A stretch of 20,994 bases of DNA from Trachelipus rathkii (GCA_015478945.1 JABUQX010088584.1:1-20994), one strand, 5' to 3'; shown: positions 1-8,869, counted from the first letter of the stretch. The notes: generated by a model from the letters alone, not told the origin. Numbers and translations: made by a program.

Positions 1-399
1 GAACACATTGAACTTTAGATCTAAACTCTTATTCCAGACCAAAGTCTCAATACTATACAATAACACAGGTAACAACATACCCCTCATGTTAAGACCCTAG
101 CACACTCTAAGACTTAGTCCCTTTGTCATTCACCAAATGATTTAATTGCATCAGCCACCTTCCTGCTATTCATAACTTTCCTACTACACTCCCTGCATCG
201 TCCGTTCCCTTCTCATCCAACATATAACCTATATAATTTAAATATTTAAACTCAGACACTTTGTTCCAGCTGCTCTTACCATCTAATATAACTTCACACT
301 GAGGAGTGTCCTCACCACAACCATAACCTTATACTCTTATCTACATTTACTTTCAAGCCCCCTCCTTTTACACACCCTGCCAAATCTCTCTACCAATCC

Positions 400-849
400 T
401 CTCAAACTCTCTTCAGATTCGCCACACAGAACCAAATCATCCGCATATATAATAGGTAGGGCACCCTCCACTCATCTCCATTCTCTCCACCATTCTAACA
501 CCATTTCCTGCCATCCCCACCTCTAAATTTTCTCATAACCCCATCCATATACAAATTGAATAACCTAGGGGACAGACATAACACAACCCTGTCCTACTCC
601 GCTGTTAATCCCAAACCAATCACCATTGACAATACATTTATTCTTTACACACGCTTCACTATCGTCATACATACTTTTGACTCCATTCAGAAGCCTACCA
701 CCAACACCATATATCACTAACACCTGCCATAAACCTTCCCTATTAACTCTATCATACGCCTGTTGCAAATCCATAAAACCTAAATACAATCTATTCTTCT
801 TCTCCCTCATTTTCTCAATCATTTGTTTCAATGTAAAGATTTGATCCAC
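400..849 (-). pseudogene. LINE reverse transcriptase core fragment with motifs A, B and YADD (copy A)
   Basis: This is the catalytic palm of the same RT as the fragment at 968-1636, in another frame. The segment at 565-849 opens with DQIFTLKQMIEKMREKKNR, the usual block before motif A, then motif A (FMDLQQAYDRV, with the first catalytic Asp) and motif B (GVGQGCVMS). The frame shifts again near 565, and the YADD box with both catalytic Asp codons sits at 436-447. All three catalytic aspartates therefore survive, but no continuous frame joins them. Confidence 0.82.
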
Positions 850-967
850 ACATCCTTACCACTCCTAAACGCACCTTTGTTCTTCTCACCAATCAGTCCT
901 TCAGTCACTGACGCACTCTGACCAAAATACCAGCATATACCTTCCTCCCTACAACACTCCAATAAAC

Positions 968-1636
968 TTATTCCCCCCATAATTCCACTATAGTTCTTAG
1001 AGTTTCAATTTTTTTTAAAAAAACGAACGATTTCTGCTCTCCTCCAACCCTTGGAACTATACCCTCTATAAACGCTTTATTACACAACTTCCAAATCCAA
1101 TCAATCACCATCTCGCCTCCGTTCTTGATCATTTCACCAGTAATTTCATCTATACCTGCAGATTTACAAATATTCTTCAACTTTTTCACTCTACCCATTA
1201 CCTCCTCCTTACTAATAACCTCATCCCCAAAATACCTATTCCTTCTTGCACCATCAAACCCACACACATTCACTATCACCTCTTCATTACTGTTAATATT
1301 GTGCAGATTTTCGAAGTGTTCTTTCCACACTCCTCTCACACCCATTTCATCAGTTACAAAGGCACCATCCCTATTCATTATTCTAAGCAGATTCCCCTTA
1401 TTCTCATTCTTAACCTTTCGCGCTTCCTTCCAGAAGAGCTTCCTATTCCCTTGTAAGTCCCCATTCATCCTCCTTCCAAACTGTTCATTTACCTCTTGTT
1501 TTCTCCTACGTATACACCTTTTAGTATTTCTTTTTTCCTCCTTATATAATTCCAAGCATCTTTCTTTTGAGTCTTCATCATTTGCTTTTAGTACATTCAA
1601 CCACGCTTCTTTTTTACCTTTAACCGCTTTCATCAT
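968..1636 (-). pseudogene. LINE ORF2 fragment: linker plus start of reverse transcriptase (copy A)
   Basis: An open frame of about 220 residues. The N-terminal half is a Lys/Arg/Glu-rich linker of the kind that follows the endonuclease in LINE ORF2 proteins (KEAWLNVLKANDEDSKERC). The second half contains SAGIDEITGEMIKNGG, the conserved RT entry segment in which the consensus reads like 'AAGIDGITAEMIKYGG'. The frame breaks just after the 'IVPRVGGEQKS' segment at the T/A homopolymers around 1011-1022, where the expected 'VPxDWRKAxIVPLYKG' block should read through. It starts directly at the trinucleotide array, so its methionine is probably only the first ATG left in a truncated frame. Confidence 0.8.
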
Positions 1637-1639
1637 TAT

Positions 1640-1812
<173 letters not shown>

Positions 1813-2177
1813 TAAACATTTCAATGTCTCAGTTAAGACTTTCAAGTTCTTGTTCTACGAGAAACCACTCAAGAAATAGGTTCCTTATGAATATCTTTTT
1901 ATTTACATTAGCATTTAGGGTGAAGATATTTTTGAAACTGTTCACTAACAGTTGACCCCAATTTGAATATCAGACTTTGAGGAATTCCATCCCCCCAAAG
2001 AAACCAGTAGCATTGAGCTATGTATGAAATAAAATTTCGAGTTCATATCCTCTTTAAATATCAAAAAATAATAAAACTCATTGTTGATATTTTTGATATG
2101 TGGCATATGGTAAAAAAAAAATTTCAATTTAAAATTACTAGCTACCTAACATTTTTAGAATGATTTAAGATATAACA
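1813..2177. other. Intronic or intergenic sequence, no gene seen
   Basis: Unique-looking AT-rich sequence between the ATT array and the MITE-like piece. I see no exon with DOCK similarity and no RNA gene. The first DOCK exon starts downstream at 2327, so this is probably the end of the preceding intron. Confidence 0.5.
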
Positions 2178-2261
2178 AATCGGCACCGATTAATCGGTAT
2201 TTTTCGATAAGACGACTGATAATTAGTAATCGGCAGATTTCCTTATCAGTGTATCTCTACT
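2178..2261 (-). mobile_element. Possible hAT-type MITE fragment
   Basis: On the minus strand this starts TAGAGATACACTGATAA and contains repeated CCGATTA/TAATCGG words, ending in a CGGTGCCGATT block. Many animal hAT-derived MITEs begin with a TAGAGATGCACCGATA-like end and carry internal CCGATA/TATCGG repeats. The similarity is by eye, no second terminus or target duplication is evident, and the piece lies only about 65 bases before a splice acceptor. Confidence 0.35.
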
Positions 2262-2326
2262 GGTAATTATTTATTTACTTAATTTATGTATTTTATTTAT
2301 TTATTTTATCTTATTTCTTTTACCAG

Positions 2327-2491
2327 GTGAAGTGTGTATAAATTTAAAAATTGAATTAGACACGAGCCTATCTTTTTGCTTCCAATGGCATTGAAGTGAC
2401 ATTAAAAGAGAGGAAGAAAATTTCAGAAAATTTTTACTTTGATATGAATTCAGAAGCTTTGAAGAGAATGTTGAACCTCATACCATATCAG
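2327..2491 (+). CDS. DOCK7: DOCK6/7/8-family GEF, internal exon 1 of window (frame broken by indels)
   Basis: DOCK-C proteins activate Rac/Cdc42 GTPases in the cytoplasm and at membranes. The 3' part reads cleanly as KKISENFYFDMNSEALKRML, very close to the KKISENFYFDLNSE block of vertebrate DOCK7. Upstream the expected sense (LKIELD, EPIF, FAS, MAL, DIK, ERKK) can be followed only by changing frame about six times between 2339 and 2407, often at runs such as TTTTT (2373-2377) and AAAA (2404-2407). The acceptor is a pyrimidine-rich tract ending TTACCAG (2320-2326); the donor is CAG|GTAGTA. The exon ends in phase 0, matching the next exon. The subfamily is confident. DOCK7 rather than DOCK6 or DOCK8 is a label, since arthropods generally have one DOCK-C gene. 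Confidence 0.85.
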
Positions 2492-2579
2492 GTAGTAATG
2501 ACGTACTCATTGTTTTCCTTCGATGTACTTCTTTTTAAGACATTTATTAACCATTGTAAAGCATAAAACTGAACTTATG

Positions 2580-2580
<1 letters not shown>

Positions 2581-2650
<70 letters not shown>

Positions 2651-2727
2651 CTATATTTATATATATATATATATATATTATTGTTATATATATATATATA
2701 TATATATATAGCATATATATATATATA

Positions 2728-2775
<48 letters not shown>

Positions 2776-2783
2776 TATATATA

Positions 2784-2880
<97 letters not shown>
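2581..2880. repeat. (TA)n microsatellite, interrupted
   Basis: Three long TA blocks separated by short interruptions (around 2642-2660, 2679-2685, 2710-2713 and 2770-2787). It runs directly into the 3' end of LINE copy B at 2881. Confidence 0.98.
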
Positions 2881-2882
<2 letters not shown>

Positions 2883-3608
2883 TCCCCTCTTAATTTCCCA
2901 AGACTTGGGGTAAGGTGCGTAACATTCACCGGAAACAGAAAAGTAGTACAAGAATATGACGCAAGTCGAAAAGACAGCCCAGTCTTACTGCCCTTTATAC
3001 CTTTTAGTGAGAATCCTGTCACAGTCAGAAAATCCCACCCTTAGAGCTTCACGGACCGCGAGACCCTCACTCATGTGGCATCTCGTCAATGGGTATATAC
3101 ATCCCCTTGGGCCCAGGTGGGGCCACAACCATACCCCCATCACAAACCCTCCATTCACCCTATTATGTAATTTTTCTTCTGCCTTCTGCAACTCACATTT
3201 CTCTCCTCCAAGCATTCCTTTACTGACTCAATCCACTTTTTCTTCGGTCTCCCAGCCGGTCGATTCCCAGCACACACACTCACCACTATACATCCGCTTA
3301 TCCAACCGACTATCATCCATCCTTTCCACATGACCAAACCATCTCAACATACTTTCATTTATTCTTTTTTTCGTTTACCCCTCTTTCTTTTCTACAATTG
3401 GCCAAACAATACTCTCTAATACTTTCATTCCTCATTTTATCAATTCTTCTCACACCTAACACCTAAGATTGTCTATCTGAACACATTGTACTTTAGACCT
3501 ATTCCTCATAGTTCAGACCATAGTCTCACTACTATACATTAACACAGGTAACAACATACCATCATGTAAAACCCTAGCGCACTCAAGACTTAGTCCCTTT
3601 ACATCCAC
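2881..3608 (-). mobile_element. RTE-like LINE, copy B: 3' end only
   Basis: Minus-strand sequence matches copy C (8870-9590) throughout and copy A (1-130) over its first part. It encodes the extreme C-terminus of the LINE protein (NRPAGRPKKKWIESVKECL at about 3190-3260), followed by a 3' untranslated tail containing GGGTTTTCTGACTGTGACAG and TTACGCACCTTACCCCAAG. The 3' end is at the (TA)n array and the 5' truncation is at another (TA)n array at 3613. It lies in the intron between the exons at 2327 and 3895, antisense to the gene. Confidence 0.88.
3155..3337 (-). pseudogene. LINE ORF2 C-terminal fragment (copy B)
   Basis: Sixty codons reading MVMWKGWMIVGWISG then NRPAGRPKKKWIESVKECLE. The second part is the hallmark C-terminus of this LINE family; the first is a frame-shifted version of the 'GHVERMxDSRL' block that is intact in copy C. 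Not a host gene. Confidence 0.8.
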
Positions 3609-3611
3609 CAA

Positions 3612-3612
<1 letters not shown>

Positions 3613-3686
<74 letters not shown>

Positions 3687-3703
3687 ATATAAGATATATG
3701 TAT

Positions 3704-3774
<71 letters not shown>
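3613..3774. repeat. (TA)n microsatellite, interrupted
   Basis: TA repeat with short breaks near 3685-3715. It begins where LINE copy B stops, 120 bases before the splice acceptor of the next exon. Confidence 0.97.
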
Positions 3775-3776
<2 letters not shown>

Positions 3777-3842
3777 ATTATTTAACTACATTCTAGTGCA
3801 ATAATATTGAATTGTGCAAGAATACTTTTAACTCCATTTTAT

Positions 3843-3844
<2 letters not shown>

Positions 3845-3889
<45 letters not shown>
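3845..3889. repeat. 45-base poly-T tract just upstream of a splice acceptor
   Basis: An uninterrupted run of 45 T followed by GACAG and the exon at 3895. It forms the polypyrimidine tract of that intron, or overlaps an antisense poly-A insertion. Long homopolymers like this are length-unstable and hard to sequence. Confidence 0.95.
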
Positions 3890-3890
<1 letters not shown>

Positions 3891-3894
3891 ACAG

Positions 3895-4032
3895 GATATT
3901 TCTTCATTGAGTCGAGCGTGTATATTTAACATAACTTATCCGTCAAGCGATCTTTTCATAGTTGTTCGTTTGGAGAAAATTTTGCAAGGAGACATCAATG
4001 ATGTTCTTATTCCTTATTTAAAAGACGAATGT
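3895..4032 (+). CDS. DOCK7: DOCK6/7/8-family GEF, internal exon 2
   Basis: A clean 138-nt, 46-codon exon, phase 0 at both ends. It reads from DISSLSRACIFNITYPSSDL through FIVVRLEKILQGDIND to YLKDEC. Vertebrate DOCK7 has the same block (SITYP, D-F-L-V-I-K-L-E-K-V-L-QQGDI, EPY). The acceptor is T45-GACAG and the donor is TGT|GTAAGT, a near-perfect consensus. One Gln of the usual QQGD is missing without loss of frame. The segment lies N-terminal to the DHR-1 domain. A 20-base part of this exon (3980-3999) recurs exactly at 5881-5900. Confidence 0.93.
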
Positions 4033-4302
4033 GTAAGTAAAGAGGTTGATCTGAAAGATTTGAATAACTGTAAAATATTATTGATTTAAATTTTAAAAAA
4101 GGTTTAAATTTTTAATCTAACTTTGTGCAATAAATGGTGTATGATATTATGATGATAAATTTTTATATTTCATTTAAATAAAAATTTTAAATTTTTTTAA
4201 ATTTTACTTTTACAAAGCAAATATTCAAGACCATATATATACAAATATTGTATAGTTATTTTGTTTTTGTAAGTTTTTCAAATTACATATTTTTTTTTTT
4301 AG

Positions 4303-4459
4303 AACAAGGAAAAATTAAAAACTTCGGCAGTAACATTTTGTGAGAGATTAGGAAAATATCGAATGCCTCTAGCATGGACAGCCATTAATTTAGTAGACAT
4401 TGTACAGGGAAATAGGGATGGTAATTCTGATAAGGAATCATCAGGATCAAACAGTTTAG
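4303..4459 (+). CDS. DOCK7: DOCK6/7/8-family GEF, internal exon 3
   Basis: A 157-nt open exon, phase 0 in and phase 1 out. It reads [20 protein letters not shown] followed by [15 protein letters not shown], then a polar Gly/Asn/Ser stretch. NKEKL and [16 protein letters not shown] are among the best-conserved words of DOCK6/7/8, which separates this from the DOCK9/10/11 group. The acceptor is T10-AG and the donor is TTAG|GTAAGA. The variable polar tail starts the low-complexity linker that the next exon continues. Confidence 0.93.
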
Positions 4460-4625
4460 GTAAGATACAGAGCGGAAAGGATGATTGAAAACATGTTACT
4501 CTTTTTTGGAAGCTTTTCTCTTTATCAATTTTACCTTTTTATATTTTTAACTTTTTAATGCAACTGAAGTTTAATATCCTAATTGTAAAAGTATTATTTA
4601 TTTAGTGTTATTTTTACACGTGCAG

Positions 4626-4812
4626 ATAGGAAAACAAAGCTCATCAAACTTTGGATGTGATGTTAAACGGAGGTGGCTCTTGGGTCTCTCACAAGAAGGG
4701 GTTCTGAAAGGAGGAGCTTTAACGAGAAAAAGGCGTAGCTGGTCGCCAATTTGGCGCTTGTTTAGATTCATTTCGACCAGTTACTCTTACGGTTTCTACA
4801 TTTTTTAAACAG
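4626..4812 (+). CDS. DOCK7: DOCK6/7/8-family GEF, internal exon 4 (five apparent one-base insertions)
   Basis: The acceptor is ACGTGCAG and the donor is CAG|GTAAAG. No single frame is open, yet protein sense continues through all three frames in turn: DRK, SSSN, LDVMLNGGGS, GSLTRRGSERRSFNEK, RRSWSP, GACLDSFRPVTLTVSTFFKQ. The last block matches 'TSFRPATLTVTNFFKQ' of vertebrate DOCK7, and the serine/arginine-rich part matches its phosphorylatable linker. Every frame change has the same sign (one extra base) and falls in or beside a short homopolymer (about 4631-4634, 4650-4652, 4680-4681, 4726-4731, 4750-4752). Removing five bases gives 182 nt, which restores phase 1 to phase 0 exactly. This looks more like consensus error than old decay, but decay is possible. 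Confidence 0.85.
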
Positions 4813-5106
4813 GTAAAGATTAGTCTTGCTTCTCAAATTATTTTTCTCCCATAGGTCACTAGGTCTAATAATTTTTTAACAAGCTCAAAAGTAGTTTCAT
4901 TTTGAATTATAGTTAATGTATTCATTGGGACAATCGTTTTCACTTTATTGTTCCTATAATTTTATTAAGCCTATTGCTTTTTCCTTATGTGATATGTTCA
5001 TTAAAATATTCAATGCTTACACCATGTAATATGTTTTAATTTCTGCCTTGTCGTTTTATATTTTATATATTATCCCGTTTTGTTTATTCTTGAATGGATT
5101 TTGTAG

Positions 5107-5284
5107 GAGGGAGACAAACTAAGGGATGAAGATTTATACAAGTTTCTTCCCGAGTTGAAAAGATCTTCGAATCAATTAAAGAAAAAGTGTCTGCCTGGCC
5201 AACTTGTGCTTGACATCTCGCCAGTTAGAGACACTCCTAAATATTGCCTTACCTCTGAACTGGCCAAACATCATCCCTATCCAG
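5107..5284 (+). CDS. DOCK7: DOCK6/7/8-family GEF, internal exon 5
   Basis: A clean 178-nt exon, phase 0 in and phase 1 out. It begins EGDKLRDEDLYKFLPELKR and ends VLDISPVRDTPKYCLTSELA followed by KHHPYPG. Vertebrate DOCK7 reads EGDRLSDEDLYKFLADMRR and IDISPAPENPHYCLTPELL at the same place. The acceptor is TTTTGTAG. The donor is CCAG|GTTATT, where the intron starts directly with the (TTA)n microsatellite, so the usual GTRAGT consensus is replaced by repeat sequence. The phase fits both the micro-exon at 5839 and the exon at 18227. Confidence 0.92.
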
Positions 5285-5355
<71 letters not shown>

Positions 5356-5369
5356 CATCATTATCATCA
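5285..5369. repeat. (TTA)n microsatellite overlapping a splice donor
   Basis: About 23 TTA/ATT units from the first intron base, ending in ATTATCATCATTATCATC variants. The GT of the donor at 5285-5286 is immediately followed by the TATTATT repeat. Confidence 0.96.
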
Positions 5370-5838
5370 AAACCAATAAGAACAACTGCAAATTTTATTA
5401 CCATATGTAGGAAAATAAGAAGTTACCAAAGAATATAATTCGAAAAATATTTGTTTAAATTTTTCTTTATTAAGACAAACTTTTTTTTTTCATATATGTT
5501 TTCTCCCATTTCACTTTTGATTTGTTTTATGAGACATACAGAAATACGGAAGTACATAATTCTGTATCGTTTCTCAAAAATAAATAAACTCTGTTGGATA
5601 ATAACGTTGTAAAGTTTATCTACTGTAGAAATGACAAAAAAGTTTGCTAAGGCTCATCAAGAATATAAATTCTTGTGTTACTAATATTTTGATCCATTTG
5701 ATTGGATTAAATTAAAAAAATTCTGTATAAGTTTTCCAAAATGCTTTTATAATTTTCATGTAATCAGTTTATGGTTTATGAAAGCAGCTTTTAAATTTCT
5801 TTTAATTAAGTTATTTTATTATATGCCTGTCCTTTTAG

Positions 5839-5874
5839 CGGATGATACGGCAGAAAATGAAGAAGAAGCTGATT
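5839..5874 (+). CDS. DOCK7: Candidate 36-nt alternative micro-exon of the DOCK gene
   Basis: A pyrimidine-rich acceptor (TGCCTGTCCTTTTAG) precedes 36 nt, followed by a consensus donor (GTGAGT). Both ends are phase 1, as required between the exons ending at 5284 and starting at 18227, so it could be included or skipped without shifting the frame. Inclusion would add 12 residues reading ADDTAENEEEAD, an acidic insert just before DHR-1. Similarity alone does not support it: vertebrate DOCK7 aligns well with direct joining of 5284 to 18227. Evidence is splice signals, length and phase only. Confidence 0.5.
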
Positions 5875-5880
5875 GTGAGT

Positions 5881-5900
5881 TTTTGCAAGGAGACATCAAT
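5881..5900 (+). repeat. Exact 20-base intronic copy of part of DOCK exon 2
   Basis: The 20 bases TTTTGCAAGGAGACATCAAT occur here and at 3980-3999 inside the exon at 3895-4032. The sequence is not low-complexity. Some weaker resemblance continues downstream (TTAAAAG...GTAAG in both), suggesting a decayed partial duplication of that exon. It begins seven bases after the candidate micro-exon. Confidence 0.75.
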
Positions 5901-6116
5901 TTTAAATTGAGTTTCCTGTTAAAAGTTGTAAGCTGTAGCATGGTTGTAATTTTATTATTTTTATAGAGTAGGTTTATTTGCAGTTTTTATTTTATTTTTT
6001 TTTTATTTTTAGATTTTATTTATTTATTTATTTGCTTTTAGTTATTTTTTCCCCATAATTATAAAATCAACTGTTTTAGTAATTTTATTTTTTTTTGTAT
6101 ATGTATTTTTTATATA

Positions 6117-6264
<148 letters not shown>

Positions 6265-6450
6265 CAGGGTTGTCACTGATTAAATCAAATTGATTTAATC
6301 AATTGATTAAATCAATTGATTTTAAAAAAATCAATTTTTGATTTATTTGATTTTTTTGATTTTTTAGGCAATTTTTTTTTCTAAATTAATAATTAATTAT
6401 TCCTAGTTATCACCTGATTAATGATGATAAGCATATTTCATCTATATAAT
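6265..6450 (+). mobile_element. Left arm of inverted repeat with CAGGGTTG terminus (possible hAT-like element)
   Basis: Starts CAGGGTTGTCACTGATTAAA, followed by GATTAAATCAATTGATTT words, a GATTTATTTGATTTTTTTGA block, AGGCAATTT, then CCTAGTTATCACCTGATTAA. The same blocks occur in the same order on the opposite strand at 11800-11959. CAGGG-type ends are usual for hAT transposons. (TA)n on both outer sides hides any 8-base target duplication. It may be one arm of a single element or one of two separate copies. Confidence 0.6.
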
Positions 6451-6516
6451 AAGCAAATTCATCAATGTAGTTTCAAATCATTTTCAATAAAGAAATAAAT
6501 AAAATTAGATTACTCA

Positions 6517-6741
<225 letters not shown>

Positions 6742-6840
6742 TGGTATAAAATAGATTTCCAACTCTACAATTCATATATTTATCTGATAAATGCCCTTAT
6801 ATAATTACACACTTTCTTAAAATTTAAACTTTATTGTTTT

Positions 6841-6908
6841 AACCAACCTAACCTAACCTATCCTAACCTAACTTAACGTAACCAAACGCTTAACCTAAAT
6901 TAACCTTA
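6841..6908 (-). repeat. Degenerate interstitial telomere-like repeat (TTAGG)n
   Basis: The + strand reads AACCAACCTAACCTAACCTA and continues with diverged CCTAA/AACCT units up to TTACCTAATATTAAC. The complement is TTAGG, the ancestral arthropod telomere unit. Roughly a dozen units are recognisable with substitutions and spacer bases. It lies inside the large intron, so it is internal and not a chromosome end. Confidence 0.7.
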
Positions 6909-6947
6909 CCTAATATTAACGGAGTCAACCACTTATAAATGTAAAAA

Positions 6948-7050
<103 letters not shown>

Positions 7051-7066
7051 CGCCCCTCGCCCCCTC

Positions 7067-7221
7067 TTTAGTGTAGGCGCCACACCCCCTCTAGAAAGCC
7101 GGCCACCGCTCTCCGGGTGGTTCCACAGGTCGAGAAGAGAAGATATAGCGAAGACGGTACGGGGGGCGTCGAGGGCGGGGCCCAGGCTGAGGTGCTCCAT
7201 TGTGTCATGGATATACGACAT
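7067..7221 (-). pseudogene. LINE ORF2 C-terminus (zinc-knuckle-like tail remnant)
   Basis: Contains DTMEHLSLGPALDAPRTVFA then ISSLLDLWNHPES. In LINEs of this type the C-terminus usually carries a CxxC...H...C knuckle followed by 'LLDLWxxPxxVAxFL'. The stretch is GC-rich compared with its surroundings. A one-base shift after PES would give the expected VAGFLEG sense, so an indel is likely. Confidence 0.65.
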
Positions 7222-7804
7222 CTAGTGCAGATGGGGAAGCAACGTTGTTAAGTTTGAATCTGAATTTAAATTGCAAAAGATTTGGGTCGTGACCTGATCT
7301 GTAGGGGAGATGTTTGGGGATGGTGTGTTTAGTAGATTGTTATTGGGGCGATTTTGTAGATATGTGTTAGTTAATTGTGTATGGATGTGAGAGAGCCAAG
7401 ACCTATTTGGGGGTGGGGGGGAATGTTGTTGTAGATGTCATTATAAAGTTTGGCTGGTGAGGAGGGGGGGGTTTAGCTCATGTCGGGGTTGAGAGTATTT
7501 GGTGGCATGGATGGGTTGGATTGCGTGTTTTCTGGAAAAATTGTCCTACCATCTTCAAGTGGGTAGGGATGGGAAGGATATGTCTCGGTCATGTAGCTGG
7601 ATGGAGGTTGTTTTAGTACATCCAGTGATTATTCTAAGGGCAGTGTTTTTGTGTAATTGCTTCTTGTTTAAGTTGGATTGTGACAGTGCTGAGAACCATG
7701 CGGGGAGGCATAGTTTATATTTGTTCTGAGGAGTTGTTTGTAGATTGTGGTGAGGGTGTGTTTTCTGTCGCTGAAGATGTGTTGGGAGAGGGTTCGGAGG
7801 GTGT

Positions 7805-8269
7805 TTAATTTCCGTTGGGGTGAGGATGTAATTTGGTCGATGGGGAGAAAGTCATATGAGTGTCGTAAGTAAGTCCTAATATTTTTGGGGTTTTGTTTAG
7901 GGGGAAGGGGTTGTTATTCAGGAAGACTATTGGGTGGAATGTGGATTGGTGGCGGTCTGTGGTTAGGAGGGTGATGGAGGATTTGAGGGGGGAGGCTGTC
8001 ATTCTATTGGTGAGTAACCAAATTTCTAATAGTTGTAGGTATTCTTGGGTGTGTTGGGTGGCTGTATTTACAAGTGGATGTTGGGAGATGAGACTGATAT
8101 CGTCTGCGTATGTAATTAGTTTGGTGGATTGGTTGGTAGGGGTGGGCATATCTGCTGTGAAGAGATTGAAGAGGAATGGAGAGAGAATGGCGCCCTGTGG
8201 TACGCCGTTTTGCAGTTTGATGGAGTGTGAGATTGTTGTTTTGAGGAAGGGAGAGAGTTGTCGTGGCAA
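7805..8269 (-). pseudogene. LINE reverse transcriptase fragment with motif B and YADD
   Basis: 154 codons holding GVPQGAILSPFLFNL (motif B), KLITYADDISLISQ (motif C, both Asp present) and the thumb segment KTPKILGLTYDTHMTFSP. The preceding residues (NPPPSHESPSLPRQLSPF) are in the same frame and join the post-endonuclease linker directly to motif B. The frame ends NGN-stop through an indel; downstream sense resumes as LNTLRTLSQHIFSDRKHTLT. Confidence 0.88.
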
Positions 8270-8342
8270 GGATGGGGATTCGTGTGAGGGAGGGGGGTTT
8301 TGCGAATTGTTTAGTTTTTTGATAACCTGCCAGGTTTTCTTA

Positions 8343-8690
8343 TTATCTATCTATACGTGAGATGTTGCTTTGTAAGTATTCTGTAAACTTGTTAGTGGTG
8401 TTGGTGGTTATGAGATTGGAGATCTGAGTGTTTAGGTTAGTTATTTGGTTTGTGGTTAATGTGGTATATGGTCGGAGTTTTCGGAGGGAGTTTCTTTGTT
8501 TAATAAGTTGACTGATTTCGGGGGATAGTTTGGGGTTGTAGGATTTTCTGTGACCCTTAGGTATATAGAGGTTGGCTGATTTAATAATTGTGTTGTTCAA
8601 ATGAATGATGGAGGTGTGTAAAGATGTTATGTCATGTATTGGTGTAAGATTTATATGGGATTCAATATGGTTAGTAAATTCTGTCCAGTT
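8343..8690 (-). pseudogene. LINE ORF2 linker between endonuclease and RT
   Basis: Reads ANWTEFTNHIES at its start (no methionine needed), then NNTIIKSANLYIPKGHRKSY and a Thr/Asn-rich stretch ending NISRIDR-stop. An indel near 8345 separates it from NKKTWQVIKKLNN, which resumes in the frame of the RT fragment. Typical of the region after the endonuclease of Jockey-type LINEs. Confidence 0.8.
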
Positions 8691-8704
8691 AGCTTTATTT
8701 TATT

Positions 8705-8869
<165 letters not shown>

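Larger units (their letters stand above)
1..1636 (-). mobile_element. RTE-like non-LTR retrotransposon (LINE), copy A, truncated at both visible ends
   Basis: Minus-strand translation gives, in order, a linker rich in charged residues, the start of a reverse transcriptase (RT), RT motif A (GFMDLQQAYDRVN), motif B (GVGQGCVMS) and the catalytic YADD box at 436-447 followed by LVLCG. The sequence continues past base 1 into the RT C-terminal region, where it matches copies B (3478-3608) and C (9447-9876). The upstream endonuclease domain is missing; the element stops at an (ATT)n array. Frameshifts near 850-1030 show it is dead. The family resembles endonuclease-reverse transcriptase LINEs common in crustaceans; the RTE assignment is from memory of the family and is moderately sure. 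It lies antisense to the DOCK gene. Confidence 0.88.

Noticed and set aside
4605..4808. A 67-codon open frame across the exon at 4626 as a separate small gene
   Set aside because: It is one of the three frames of the indel-containing DOCK exon; the DOCK-like words alternate among frames.
6841..6908. A true chromosome end
   Set aside because: The repeat is short, degenerate and enclosed by the intron of a gene that continues on both sides.
7893..8360. A 155-codon plus-strand open frame
   Set aside because: It lies opposite the Jockey/CR1-like RT, which has YADD and motif B on the minus strand.
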